64,000 nt of DNA. Origin: Limnanthes douglasii subsp. nivea. Its lineage: Eukaryota; Streptophyta; Magnoliopsida; Brassicales; Limnanthaceae. The stretch covers positions 100,697,278-100,761,277 of the forward strand of contig JAUPFV010000003.1 of the NCBI GenBank assembly GCA_036936605.1, in the 5' to 3' direction. Under the pieces are notes generated by a model that was given only the letters and a program-made list of their open reading frames with translations, was not told the origin of the DNA and made no database searches. Positions 1 through 10,510 of this stretch are shown here, in pieces. The stretch's first letter is position 1. Every line of letters begins with the position of its first letter. The position numbers were made by a program, and so were the translations under genes.

Positions 1-2871
1 TCTTCTTCATTAGAGGAGGAAGCACTAGAATAATCATGCAAGTCTCTATCAGCCATAGTATGGAAGGGAAGGTCTTCGTACTCTACATGAAGCCACAAAT
101 CTCCCAGGTTCATCTTCGGGAACTTCTAATGAAAGAGCAAGACCATGTCCGACCTCACTTTGGCATACATTTGCTCTTGAGTATCTATTACATTGTTGGC
201 ATAAGCATCAATCTTGGCCTGAATTTTGGCCTCTTGCTCCCTTAGCAGATCAGCTTTCTCCTCTGCAGCCTTGGACACTGAGTTCTCGAGCGCAATCTTG
301 TCATTTGTCAAGTTATGGATGACTTGGTCCTTGGCCTTAGCCTCCTCTTTTGAAGAGGTGATATCTTTCTCTAATCCAGACAGCTTTTCCCGAGGTCGTT
401 GACAGTATCTTCTAAGGTGGCAACCTTTGTGGTCCACCCCTCTTGGCTCTTCTTTAGCTCCTCGTTTTCTCCCTTCAAAACCTCAGCATTTTGGGTGGCA
501 GTGAGGAGATCGTTGGACAGTTTTTCCTTGTCAGAGTTAAGGGAGGCAATGATTGCTGCCTGACCTCGTACTTGCTTCTCTAGGACCAACACTGGCTGAA
601 CAGTACTCAGTATGGAGTGAGTTATAGCTTCACTTTCACTTGAAACAGTGAAAGTTTTACCATTAAAGGTAACGGTGTTCGAAGTGCTTGGAGGGAGGTA
701 AGGCCCAGCAAAGTCATCTTTGGGAAGGTTTGCAAAATAGTCACCAAGTCCATCAAGCCCTGTGATGTCAACACCATCGATGCTAATGTCTCCTCCTTTA
801 ACCTCATCGGTTTGAAAGTCACCAGGGATCTCTTCTGCTCTTGTTGGATCAGTAGGGTCAATAGGAGGGAAATGCTCCGTAGGCCGGAGAGAAAGTTCAT
901 CACCCCTGAAGGTCTTTTTCTTTCTGGCCTCCCTCTCCTTGTTTTCTGCTCCACGTTTTCGATCTCTCTTGGGAACCCGTGGAGGTTTGGGAGACCCTAC
1001 CTCTTCCCTAGCACTCTACTGCTCCACCACTTCTAGGAGAGCAGCATCAATCTGACTTGGTGCTGGCCTCTCTTGAGTTTTTGGAGCAGTTTCCTCCACT
1101 TCAGCAGGGTTAGCCTCAACCGCACTCTTCTTACCCTTCCCTTTCTTGCCTTTCATTTTACTTGGGGCCTTGGCTCGACCTGGCAAGTATAGTGACCCGT
1201 CCGGTTCGTGTGTTCTCTTGAGGACTACATCCGGAGGGGGTGGAGTGGTGAGTTCTTCCCAGGTCAAGTCCCTCCGGCCAGTAGTGTTCCAGAGGTGAGA
1301 CCTTGCAAGATTGCCTCCGGTAAAGGTGTCATGGAAACGGTTCCCCCACTTTTCAGCAGCCCAAGTGTTGATCTTGGTACAAGTGGTCTGCCCGGCCTTT
1401 CAATAGTCATTGAAGTCTTTGGGCAGCTTTGTCAAGAAAAAAGACAAAACCAGTCAGTTTAAACAAATCCGATAAAAGTAAAAATGAGAATGTAAGGTAG
1501 GATCCTTACGATCACTTCTCCATCTGCTGGTGAGGAGACTTGGGTTGACTCCAGCTTTGATCCTCCTCTCATTCTCCCAAGCGCCACTTACGAACAAGAA
1601 CTGAGTCCTCCAGTTTCTCTCCGACTCAAGCAGGTCATCCACTACTTTATAATTATCACCCATGTTGAAGTGATAGAAGGGAATGTGGTGGTTTCTGCAG
1701 AGACTGGCTACAGCTGCGAATTTCTCCATTGGTAAAGGAATTCCGGAGAGCCTGGAAACCATGATACAGGTCATAAGAGTGTACCAGGCATTGGGGCTCA
1801 GTTGACTAGGGCATAGCTTAATAAGGTGGAACTACCTAACTATCTCCGGGTCTAAGGGAAACCTTAGCCCCCAGTTAAATAGCTCAATGAAGATAACTAT
1901 TTCACTAAGCTTGCAATCCATTGGGGTTTCAGGGTCTATGCGGATTCTTATTTTCACATTCTCCGGAATCCCCCACTTCGTACGCATCCGACCCAATTCG
2001 GATGTGTGGATGAAAGCATAAGTGATGTTTTGTAAGGCAAGAAGATATTTAACACTAACCTTGTGGAAACAAGGTCCCACTTTTCCTTCAAGGATTTCTA
2101 GTATATCGGGGTGCCTAAGGCATAGCTTTTCTTTGCCTTTATCCTTCTTGGCAGCAACAGCATCACTGGTTTGTCCGGAGGGTTCAGACTCGAACGGAGC
2201 CTCTTCGATAGAATCCTCCATTACTTCCTCCATTACCAAGGAGGGATTCTCAGTTGTTTTTGGGAGGGGGGAGTTAGAAGTTGGTTCAGTCAGGCCTCCG
2301 GACTTTTGGGCCTCAATACTTTCCTGGACTCTAGCCTCCGGTTGGGGCTCAGGTGAGGTGGTTTCTCTTGGGATGCTTGAGCTAGTGGCCTCCGGTCCGG
2401 ACAGCCTGTCCTTAGGTAGTTTTATGGGTGCCTCTGACCCTGTATTGCTGTCTTTGGCCCCTGATTTTGAAGGGGTGCCGTTGGAAGCCTGCGCTTTAAC
2501 CAGCCGACCTCTTCTTCGATCGACCAGTTTGTTGGGAGAGGTATCTGCATCTGACCCCATGGCTATAAATGGGGAAGGCTTTTTGAAGCTGGTAAGTGCT
2601 AACCCTGGTTCAACAGTGGGTTCTGATTCTTGAACCGATGAGCCTGAGACAACGGGAGAAAGGTTGGTTTGAAACAAAATCCTCGGTTTGACACTTCTTG
2701 TTGAGGAGGAACCCTGGTCAGGCTCTGTGTTTGAGGTTACTGGTTTGTCGATGGGGGAGGTAGGTAGGCCTGCTGCAATGCGCCTTTCCCTTTCAACTTT
2801 TAGTGCCTTTTCTAGCTCTGATAGATTAAGCCACCCGCCTTTTGATTAAAATGTTCCTAGCCGTGAACATA
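1..2871 (-). pseudogene. Antisense accessory gene of Tat-B1 (broken, 3' end off window)
   Basis: This gene reads against gag-pol. The start is ATG at 2871-2869 (MFTAR), followed by a basic and acidic N-terminal region, Ser/Pro/Glu-rich low complexity, and a core at about 2110-1510 with short motifs such as LFNWGLRFPLDPEIVR and FVSGAWEN. The core resembles the plant 'putative gypsy type transposon' family (Pfam Transposase_28, from memory). A Lys-rich stretch (KMKGKKGKGKK) and a long predicted coiled coil (about 600-130) follow. Damage: an extra A near 2842 shifts the frame, there are frame breaks near 1830 and 960-590, a stop where Tat-B2 has Leu (about 1405), and a mutated splice acceptor. 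Function is unknown; nothing supports transposase activity. Confidence 0.75.
1429..1509 (-). other. Intron of the Tat-B1 antisense gene (acceptor mutated)
   Basis: On the minus strand the donor is GTAAGG after codons for a WRSD motif, phase 1. The expected acceptor, aligned to Tat-B2, reads ACAA instead of ACAG, so the site is lost; an AG two bases further would change the frame. The length is about 81 nt. The same position and phase are seen in Tat-B2, Tat-A and Tat-C. Confidence 0.65.
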
Positions 2872-2947
2872 AACAACCAAAAAGAAGAACTTGTGTTTGA
2901 GAGAGAAAGCTCTGAAAATTAGCTGGTAAAACAGTGGAAAAGTGTTT

Positions 2948-3129
2948 AATTTATAGTAAACCCCAAAAAGGTGCTTTGATTCGTAGGAGAATTCGAAAGG
3001 ATTTGCAATGATTAAGAAACGGCGCTGATGTCACCTTCATTTAATGAAGAGGTTGCTTTTCAGAGAAGGTGGGAGCAAAATTCAAGGTGAAAAACGGCTG
3101 AAATAACGAACCAGAGAGAGACACGTGTC
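2948..3129 (-). promoter_or_regulatory. Promoter-like block of the Tat-B1 antisense gene
   Basis: On the minus strand a palindromic G-box GACACGTGTC (3120-3129) lies about 165 bases upstream of a TATA box TATAAATT (2948-2955). The TATA box is about 77 bases before the antisense ATG. Both elements occur at matching positions in Tat-B2. G-boxes are bound by plant bZIP and bHLH factors; use here is inferred from conservation only. Confidence 0.55.
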
Positions 3130-3294
3130 CCACGAACTCTAGCAAAAAACCGTTTAGATTCAAAGAACTTTTTTCAGTCCGGATAAAACTATAACACAAT
3201 TCGAAGGACCTGTCCGGATGTAACTGTCATTAGCAACAGACTGTATTTTAGGTCTTGCCAAAGGTTTTTGAACACCACCTAAAAAAGGGGCTAC

Positions 3295-3702
3295 TGATGA
3301 GTCCGGATTCCGTCACCACTTCGGACAGGGTCAGTTCGGACAATGTCTACCTAACCGGACAAGGGCAGTTCAGACACCATCATCCATTGGACTGTTCGAA
3401 CAGAACTAAAGTATTTAAAACATAATCACTTCTTGACTAAGCTGTCTGCTCTCCTACTTAAAACTTATGGGTCCTTAAACTCGACCCGGGTCCATTAAAC
3501 ACGACCCAAAAGCCCATAAGGCCCAAATATAAGGGTATAAATACCCAACCACCAACATTAAATAAAGGTAATGAAAATTAAATACAACCAGGCTGCTTAA
3601 TTCTCCCTCTACACTCTATCCAAATATTAAATACTCACAAACTTCCACACAACTCTAAACAAAAATTACAAACTTACCCTCAGATGAAAATAAACCACAC
3701 CA
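3295..3702 (+). repeat. 3' LTR of Tat-B1
   Basis: About 408 bp, beginning TGATGAGTCC and ending CCACACCA, preceded by a polypurine tract AAAAAAGGGGCTAC (3281-3294). It carries a TATA box TATAAATA (3536-3543) set in an inverted repeat GGGTAT-AA-ATACCC. Four spaced copies of a CGGACA-like motif lie at 3320-3376. It is clearly homologous to the two Tat-B2 LTRs but visibly more diverged from them than they are from each other. Confidence 0.9.
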
Positions 3703-3915
3703 GAAACAACATCAATCTAAAATATTTTTGGTACTATCATTTAAAAAATGAGTGCACGATCAACTTCTAGAAAATATCTATTTTTTCTTTCGGTGATATC
3801 ATTTTGAGATGGTGTGTCCACAAAAAAGGTTTGACGTAAAATTCTATATTGTTCCATAAATGATTGAAATGAAGTTGAATAAGATTATTTATTATTATCA
3901 TTATCTAAAACACAA
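3703..3915 (-). pseudogene. Copia-1 integrase remnant, downstream piece
   Basis: Minus-strand reading gives copia integrase text: VDTPSQNDITERKNRYFLE, the NGVAERKNRH-type catalytic-Glu region, followed by a degenerate VPKIF-IDVVS. It is the continuation of the integrase at 14253-14520, from which Tat-A separates it. Stops and frame changes make it non-functional. It ends where the Tat-B1 LTR begins. Confidence 0.75.
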
Positions 3916-4551
3916 TGATAAGGGGGGATTCCCCCAAATAAGTACGAGCACGAGCAGGAGGACCGCGAATTTGGATTAGGGCAAGCAAAGAAGAAAAAGA
4001 TGAGCTCTACAGTGTTGACGAGCTCAAAGGCAGATTGAGATCGAAGACAAATACAACGTTGCCAAACTCAAAGGCAGATCGCACTCGAAGACAAATACAG
4101 CGTTGATGAGCTCAAAGGCAGATCGAGCTCGAAGACATCAGGGATGCGATGAACATATGATCAAAATTGAGTGCGGACTTAAAGAGGATAAGTTGAACAT
4201 GTGATCAGTGAGCTCGAGTTCTGCAAACCAGAACAGACTTGATCGAGTTTAAGGAGTGGTCCAGCTCGGCTTAAAGTGTAGATCAGACTGAGCGTTTTCT
4301 TACTTGTTATGTAACACACGTTTGGACTCTTAAGTCAAACCGTTTTAGTTACTTGTTCCACAATTATAGGGATAATGATGTTAGTGGGTTAGTGGCGCTT
4401 AAAGCGCTAACATATGTAAATGCCCATTAATTTGTACATTATAAATAGAGAGAACCTATTTGATGAATGAATGGATCTTTTTTGGCTTTATCTATTTCTT
4501 GACTAAAATGTTAAAGACTTTACTATTTTAGAACTTGCTATTCCCGTAACA
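3916..4551 (+). repeat. 5' LTR of Tat-A
   Basis: Starts TGATAAGGGGGGATTC and ends GTAACA. It has a TATA box TATAAATA at 4440-4447. Around 4020-4140 it holds three tandem copies of a roughly 44-bp unit beginning GAGCTCAAAGGCAGAT. It lacks about 24 bp (after 4140) that are present in the 3' LTR. Confidence 0.92.
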
Positions 4552-4555
4552 AATT

Positions 4556-4573
4556 TGGCGCCGTCTATGGGAA
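4556..4573 (+). other. Primer-binding site of Tat-A
   Basis: TGGCGCCGTCTATGGGAA begins four bases after the LTR. The first nine bases match the complement of the 3' end of plant tRNA-Asp (TGGCGCCGT...), the usual type for many plant gypsy elements. The exact primer is an inference. Confidence 0.75.
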
Positions 4574-4590
4574 TTTCTTAACTAATCTCC

Positions 4591-6140
4591 ATGGTAGTCA
4601 CAAGGTTAGGAATCAAGAGATACAACCAAGAAACAAGCGAAACAGCGACGTACTGGAGAAGAGTTGTAAGTCAACCAAGAGGACGAGGCGTCCTATATTC
4701 CGGTCCTGTAGCTCCTCAAAAGGGTAATCCCATGATACCCCTAGCGGTAGTGGTGAAGGAGGAACCACCAATTCGGCCCACGATCGTTTCCCAAGAATAG
4801 GTACACCTCCATCAGCCGGCGAATCCAGCGGAGGCTCGCAGAACTATAGAAGCCATCCCGACAAATGACTCGGAGGTCCTTCAACTAGAGCAAAGAATCC
4901 AGAATCTCCAGGAGGAACAGTTGAAAATAATGTCTGAACGAGACGCAAAGGAACAAGCCATGCTCGAGATGATGGTAGGAATGAACAACGCTATTCATTC
5001 TCTGACCGCTAAGATCAAGGAAACGAGCAAGGCCAATCAACTGTCTGGTCCGGGGTCGAGCAAAGTTAACAGAACGGATCTTTCGTCCAAACGAGATGAT
5101 AAGAGGAAGGTGAAGGCGAGAGCGGGGGTAAAAATCGTAGCAAAGGACCGCGAGATGAGGTGAAACAAACGTCAACCAAGCGTGCTCGGGAAAATGAAGA
5201 TCTTTGTTACAATCAGATCGCCCGAAGTTGTCGGCTTATCGATTAAAGAAATCACCATTTTCTGAGAAAATCTTGGAAGCTCAGCTCCCGAGGAAGTTCG
5301 ACCCGTTCAGGACGGAACCGTATGATGGAACAGGAGATCCAGAGAGGCATTTGGAGCAGTTCAGAAACATGATGATGGCCTTCAACCCCGACAATGCGAT
5401 GTTGTGCCGAGCACTGTCCATGACCCTCAAATGTAACACCATAGATTAGTTCAGCAGTTTACCAAAAGGATCCATCATGACTTTACAGGACTGTGGAAAT
5501 CATTCAGGGAAAGGTTTGTTGGTAATAAAGAGCTTAAGCGCGAGCGGGACTCAATCATGGACCCTTATAAACGTTGAGGTGAGTCTCTTAAAAGTTATGT
5601 TAGAATATTTGTTCATACTATGAATGTTTTGCCATAATTGGCCGAAAATATTACGGTGACGTCCTTAAAACGGGGGCTCGACCGAAAAGGGGAGTTGTAT
5701 GCAGATCTCATCAAGTTCCTAACTGAGAACATGTGGGACCTGCTTGCCAGATCAGATACCTTTATCCGGGTCGACGACGCTAAAAGAAGAGGGGCACTTG
5801 AACGGCGCGTGTCAGATTTCAAAGAGGGTGGAACAGAACGTAAAAGGATTGAGGAGCAACCAATGAGGGATTATAACCGAAGACCCCAGCAGCTCGATCA
5901 ACCGAATAGGCGTTTCACCCCGTTGACTGAGGCCATCTCAGTGATTTATGATCGAACAAAGGGGCGTACGAAGTAACAAGATCAGCGCATAATGAGCGCG
6001 TCGGGGTTTAAACAATCCAATCGGTACTACTACGCATATCGTCGTGATTATGGACATTCCACGGATGAGTGCTGGAAATTAAGAGAAGAGATTCAGCGCT
6101 TGATAGACAATGGTGAGTTGATCCAGTATATCAAATGATC
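4591..6140 (+). pseudogene. gag of Tat-A (fragmented)
   Basis: The capsid-like gag is spread over several frames. The N-terminal part is 4591-5163; the retrotransposon gag core at about 5290-5540 has YDGTGDPERHLEQF, then a premature stop, then SLPKGSI in continuation. The C-terminal part (5638-5976) ends in a zinc-knuckle-like segment at about 6025-6135 (RRDYGHSTDECWKLREEI), which keeps only the second half of CCHC spacing. At least four frame breaks. The start at 4591 is the first ATG after the primer site. Confidence 0.75.
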
Positions 6141-6224
6141 TCAACCATATTTCCGCGAGGAAGCTCGTTCTCCAAATACTGAAAAACCGGCCAATGGAGA
6201 AGAACCAGAAGCTAACAAGCAACA

Positions 6225-6740
6225 ATGGCTACGCACCATATCAGGGGGAATTCTATTGTAGGTCAAGGGTCTGCTCAAAACAAACGAGCTAAAAATGAGT
6301 TCATCGTGTATGAAATAGATGCAAATTCTTATCAAAACTACAGGGACCCAGTAGGTGACCTCATATTTAACGACGATAACCTCAGAGGTGTCACTTTACC
6401 ACATGAAGACGCTTTGACTATTCACTTAGATATTGGAGGGGTAATGGTAACCCGAGTGCTGTTTGATGGAGGAAGTTCGGCAAATATTATTTTCAAAAGC
6501 AGCTTTGACCGTATGCAGAACGTGCCCCCATACCGACCTACTCAGCGGATATTGGTCGGCTACAAAGGAAGAACCTCTCAATGTGTTGGGGAGGTGGAGC
6601 TGTTAGTAAAGGTTGGTCATGGAGCTACGAAGAAGGAACTAAAAACGTTGTTCTTAATTTCCAGCACGTCGAGCCCTTACCATGTCATTATTGGAAGACC
6701 ATGGCTGCATAGGATGGAAGTGACGCCATGTACATTTTGA
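6225..6740 (+). pseudogene. Aspartic protease region of Tat-A
   Basis: One open frame of about 171 residues. The retropepsin signature appears as LFDGGSSANIIF around 6460-6495, followed by the flap and hydrophobic region and the C-terminal VIIGRPWLHRM, typical of plant gypsy proteases. The residue after the catalytic Asp is Gly where Thr or Ser is usual, which may weaken catalysis, although plant Tat elements vary here. The frame is lost soon after 6740. Confidence 0.8.
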
Positions 6741-7059
6741 CAATGCATCAAATATCCGGTAAGCAACTTCGTAAGAACATTACGGGGCAGCCAGAGGACT
6801 GCGCGAACATGATATGTAATCGCGTCAGACCCATCCAAACCTCTCCAATGGCAATTAAATGGCGAGGTAGGCGTTAGACCAGCAACATTAGATCTCACCT
6901 CGCCAGACCCAGTGGATGATGCAGGTGAAAATGAGGATTTAGCTACTACAGATACTACAACGGTGGATACGATCATAGTTGACAGTAGAATGCTTCAATT
7001 GGGAAAGGAGCTCTCCCATGACTCAAAGGTACGTTTCATAGCTTTATTAGCAAAAAAAT

Positions 7060-8422
7060 TAGATTTATTTTCTTAGGAGGCATCTGATGGTTCGGGAGTA
7101 AGCCCTTCGATCATAAGGCATGAATTTGTTAGCAACCCTTGTGTTGAACCGGTGCGACAGTAGCGCATGGCTTTTTCAGCAGAAAATCAGGCCGCTATAT
7201 TAGTTGAAGTAACCAAGCTTAGTCGATTGGGGCATATCCGAAAGGCAAGGTACCCGGTCTGGATAGCCAACTTGGTTCTGGTAAAAAAAATAACGGACAA
7301 TGGAGAATGTGCGTGGACTTCACCGACTTACATCAAGCATGCCCAATGATGCTTTCCCGTTACGAAGGATAGATCAGTTGGTCGATTCATCCTCGGTTTT
7401 GAATTTTTATCCTTTATGGTTGCGTGCTCAGGGTACAATCAGATCCACATGCACCCATCCGATCAGGAACACACAACATTTCAAACTGAGCGGGGTCTCT
7501 ATTATTATACAGTTATGCCTTTTGGGTTGAAGAATGCAGGATTGACATATCAACGATTGATAAATCACATCTTCCAAGATCATTTAGGACAACATTTAGA
7601 GGTGTACATGGACGATATGATCATTAAAACCCATAAAGAAGCGCAACACCTAAACACGTTACATGTCGTTTTCAATTTATTACGCAAATTTAATCTAAAA
7701 CTTAACCCGAATAAGTGTTCGTTTGGTGTTGATATGGGTAAGTTTTTGGGCTATGTAGTAAGTCAACAAGGTATTGAGGCAGATCTCGTCTAACTAAACG
7801 AGATTTTACAGATGAAACCGCCAAAGAATGTTAGAGAAGTGCAGTGTCTTACAGGAAGGTTAGCAGCCTTTCGAGGTTTATCTCCCGCGCATTAGACAAG
7901 AGTCATCACTTTTTTGAAGTATTGCGGGGTGCTAAGAAGTTCTCCTGGACAGAAGAGTGTGACAAAGCTTTTCTCGAGCTCAAGAAATACCTCACCTCTC
8001 TTGAGATTTTGTCTGCTCCTGCTCCTGAAGAGCCCATATTTATTTACCTGGCAGTGTTATCCTTTGTTGTTAGTTTGGTTCTCGTGCGTGACCAAAATGG
8101 GAAACAACACCCGATATATTACACGAGCAAAATGCTAACAGATGCGGAGACAAGATATCTAAACCTCAAAAAACTCGCTTTGAGTTCTGTTGTTGCAGCT
8201 CGACGAATGAGGCCATATTTCCAAGGGCATCTAATTACGGTGCAAACAGTATGCCCTTTACGAGCAGTATTACAGAAGCCAGATGTTTCTGGCAGATTAA
8301 CCAAGTGGAGCATCAAGCTCAGCGAGTATGACATCCGTTTTGAGCCACGTTTAGCTATAAAGAGGCAAGCAGTTGCAGATTTCTTAGCAGAGTTCACCTC
8401 ATCTAGAAAAAGAATAGATTGA
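7060..8422 (+). pseudogene. Reverse transcriptase and first RNase H domain of Tat-A
   Basis: RT begins near 7167 (ILVEVTKLSRLGHIRKARYP) with frame breaks at about 7300-7420. It then runs cleanly through MPFGLKNAGLTYQRL and the catalytic YMDD (7605-7616) to a stop at 7793. After another shift, 7844-8422 contains the RT connection and the RNase H-like fold typical of gypsy pol (YYTSKMLTDAETRYLNLKKL). This would be the reverse-transcribing enzyme of the virus-like particle; it is inactive here. Confidence 0.88.
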
Positions 8423-8439
8423 GATAAACGACAGACAAA

Positions 8440-8953
8440 TGATTGAGCTTGACCAGTGGATCATTGAGGTCGACGGTTCATCTTCTACGTCAGGAGGGGC
8501 GCGGGCATTATATTCCGGACGCCAAGCGAAGAAGAGGTCTAACAAGTTGTACGCTTTAATTTCCTAGTAACAAATAACGCTGCAGAATATGAAGCCGCCC
8601 TTTGTGGCATGAAGCTGGCTTTGATATGTGGAGCTCGAAGCATCAAGATCAGATCTGACTCTCAGTTGGTGGTTAATCAGGCACAAGGTATTTATGATGT
8701 CAGGCAAGACGGGATCAAGGAGTATCTTGTGATACTCAAGGACTACGAGTCTAAATTCACTAGTGTGTTTTATGAGCAGATCCCACGAAGAAATAATTCG
8801 GCATCCGATACTTTAGCTAAGACTGCAGATTCAGGAGAGCATCCCACGATCTTACTCCAACAACTCCCCATGATAGATCTAATATCAGCTTCCGAACCAG
8901 CAATTCAATCACTGATGACGACGACTGGAGGACTCCGTACTTTTAGTACTTGA
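8440..8953 (+). pseudogene. Second (extra) RNase H domain of Tat-A
   Basis: A second RNase H follows the RT-linked one. It opens with WIIEVDGSSSTSG around 8459, then NNAAEYEAALCGMKLA with the catalytic Glu, SDSQLVVNQAQG with Asp, and NSASDTLAK with the last Asp region. One frame break lies near 8500-8570. Two consecutive RNase H domains are known for the plant Tat clade, which supports the lineage call. Confidence 0.8.
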
Positions 8954-10037
8954 ACCATGGAACATTTCCTACAAGTAATAATAAAGCTCCCGCGTTGCAG
9001 ATCAGAGCAACCAAATATTGTGTCCTTGACAATACTCTGTATAGGAAAAGTTTAACCCGACCTCTGCTCCGCTTTCTTGACCGCGTGGAAGCCAGTTCGG
9101 TACTGGCTGATTTGCATTCAGGTGAAGAAAAGGCTCATTGTGGAATGATAAATGGGGAACATCCCCGTCCCATGTCCGTTTGATACATGGGGAATAGATC
9201 TGGTGGGTACTTTTCCAATGGCCACAGGCAAATGACAGTTCCTTATCGTCGTAGTGGATTAGTTTTCAAAATGGATTGAGGCTAAAGCCCTGTTCCGAAC
9301 GCGCGCCCATGAGGTATGTGATTTCATACATTATCAAATTCTAACCCGGTATGGAATTCTACGGATTCTAATGACAGATAACGGCCCGCAATTCCAAAAT
9401 TCAATCCTTACCAACTTTTGCAAACGATATAGGATTCTCCAGCACTTTTCCACCCCTTACTATCCTTAAGCAAACGGCCAGGTCGAAGTAACTAACAGGA
9501 CACTACTAGAAGGGCTTAAGAAAAAGTTGGAGGGAGCTAAAGGTAAGTGGTCGTACAAATTGGCAGAGGTCTTATGGGCGTCAAAACAACCCCCCGTTCC
9601 ACAACAGGAGATATATCATTTGCTTTTGTATACGGTGCAGAGGCAGTTATTTCAGCAGAGGTCATAGTGCCAAGCCATAAATTGAGCACTACGAAGAGGA
9701 GGCAAATCTTGTAGCTAGATCAACTTCCCTGGATCTATTAGACGAGCAACAAGATCATGCAAGAGTCTGAGCAGAACACTATCGAAGTCTTATGAGGGGA
9801 CGCTTTAATTCTCGTTTGAAGCCGCACTCTTTTAAGGTGGGAGATTTAGTCTTGAAGAAGGTGTTTCAGGGCTCCGCTAGTGGAACAGGTGGCAAACTAG
9901 GACCATATTGGGAAGGCCCATACTCAGTTATTTCAGCATGGCACCATGGCGCTTACAGACTGACAGATCAAGATGGTCGAGCACTTAAGCATCCTTGGAA
10001 TGTCAATCACCTAAAGTTGTATCGCCATAATATTTAA
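8950..10037 (+). pseudogene. Integrase of Tat-A (part of zinc finger deleted)
   Basis: The N-terminal zinc-binding region keeps the His part (LADLHSGEEKAHCG, about 9108-9150), but the sequence then jumps to the start of the core, so the Cys pair is missing. The core in broken frames shows WGIDLVGTFP, VVD-FSKWIE, TDNGPQFQNS and ANGQVEVTNRT, i.e. the D-D-E triad. The C-terminal part (9792-10037) is open: FKVGDLVLKKVF through GPYWEGPYSV to the end LKLYRHNI. Confidence 0.85.
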
Positions 10038-10059
10038 GATGTATTTATGCGCTCTTTTT

Positions 10060-10081
10060 CCTCCCTGATGGCGCGGGGAGG
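10060..10081 (+). other. Conserved post-pol hairpin of Tat-A
   Basis: CCTCCCTG and CGGGGAGG pair over 8 bp (one G-T) around a 6-base loop ATGGCG, 23 bases after the pol stop. A T-run and the box TTTAATGAGGT (10085-10095) follow. The same stem with a different loop follows pol in Tat-B2. It lies between the convergent pol and antisense genes, so roles in 3'-end formation or RNA structure are possible but unproven. Confidence 0.7.
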
Positions 10082-10510
10082 TTTTTTAATGAGGTATCTA
10101 AGAACAAATCTTTGATTTTTTTTCTAATATAAGTTATGTTTTCGCCAATATGTGTTTGTGCAAGTTTCATTCTTACAACCACGAATGGGTCAATGACCAT
10201 CCCATCTTTTGCTACACAACAGACCATGATGAGTCCAGATTAAGTATCTATAAATACGAATGGGCTGATTGGCCACGCCTACGGGCTACGTAATGGTCAT
10301 AGTGTGCCTATACTTTTTACTAGGTATATTGGCGAACTGTTCAAAGACCAAGTCTGAACAGACTACGCAATAGGGTCCATAAGACCTTGTCGCGAATATA
10401 CTATTATGGCACAAGTTGTCTAAGCTACGCAATGAGCCCTATTGAGCTCGAGGTTGTAAGGATCTCCAGAAAGCTCAGCAAACACATATTCCACATTTGA
10501 CCACAAACGT
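10082..10510. other. Spacer between convergent pol and antisense gene of Tat-A
   Basis: No coding frame is supported on either strand. Apart from the TTTAATGAGGT box at its left edge I see no repeat or RNA gene. Confidence 0.6.

Larger units (their letters stand above)
1..3702 (+). mobile_element. Tat-B1: 3' end of a Tat-lineage Ty3/gypsy retrotransposon, cut by window start
   Basis: Only the end of this element is in the window: most of the antisense accessory gene, the spacer, the polypurine tract (3281-3294) and the 3' LTR. It belongs to the same family as Tat-B2 further right: the LTR keeps the same TATA region and the antisense protein is collinear throughout. The sense gag-pol lies beyond position 1. 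The five bases after the LTR are GAAAC; the matching duplication would be upstream of the window, so it cannot be confirmed. The element adjoins copia integrase sequence, so it probably inserted into or beside Copia-1. Confidence 0.85.

Noticed and set aside
2022..2633. 203-codon plus-strand frame opposite the Tat-B1 antisense gene
   Set aside because: Ser/Leu-rich mirror of the conserved minus-strand protein; the minus-strand text is the one shared with Tat-B2.
4020..4140. CRISPR-like look of three 44-bp repeats
   Set aside because: Contiguous tandem copies without unique spacers, inside an LTR of a plant retrotransposon.
10060..10095. Bacterial-type intrinsic terminator (hairpin plus T-run)
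   Set aside because: The surroundings are plant nuclear retrotransposon DNA; Pol II does not use this mechanism. Kept instead as a conserved hairpin of unknown role.
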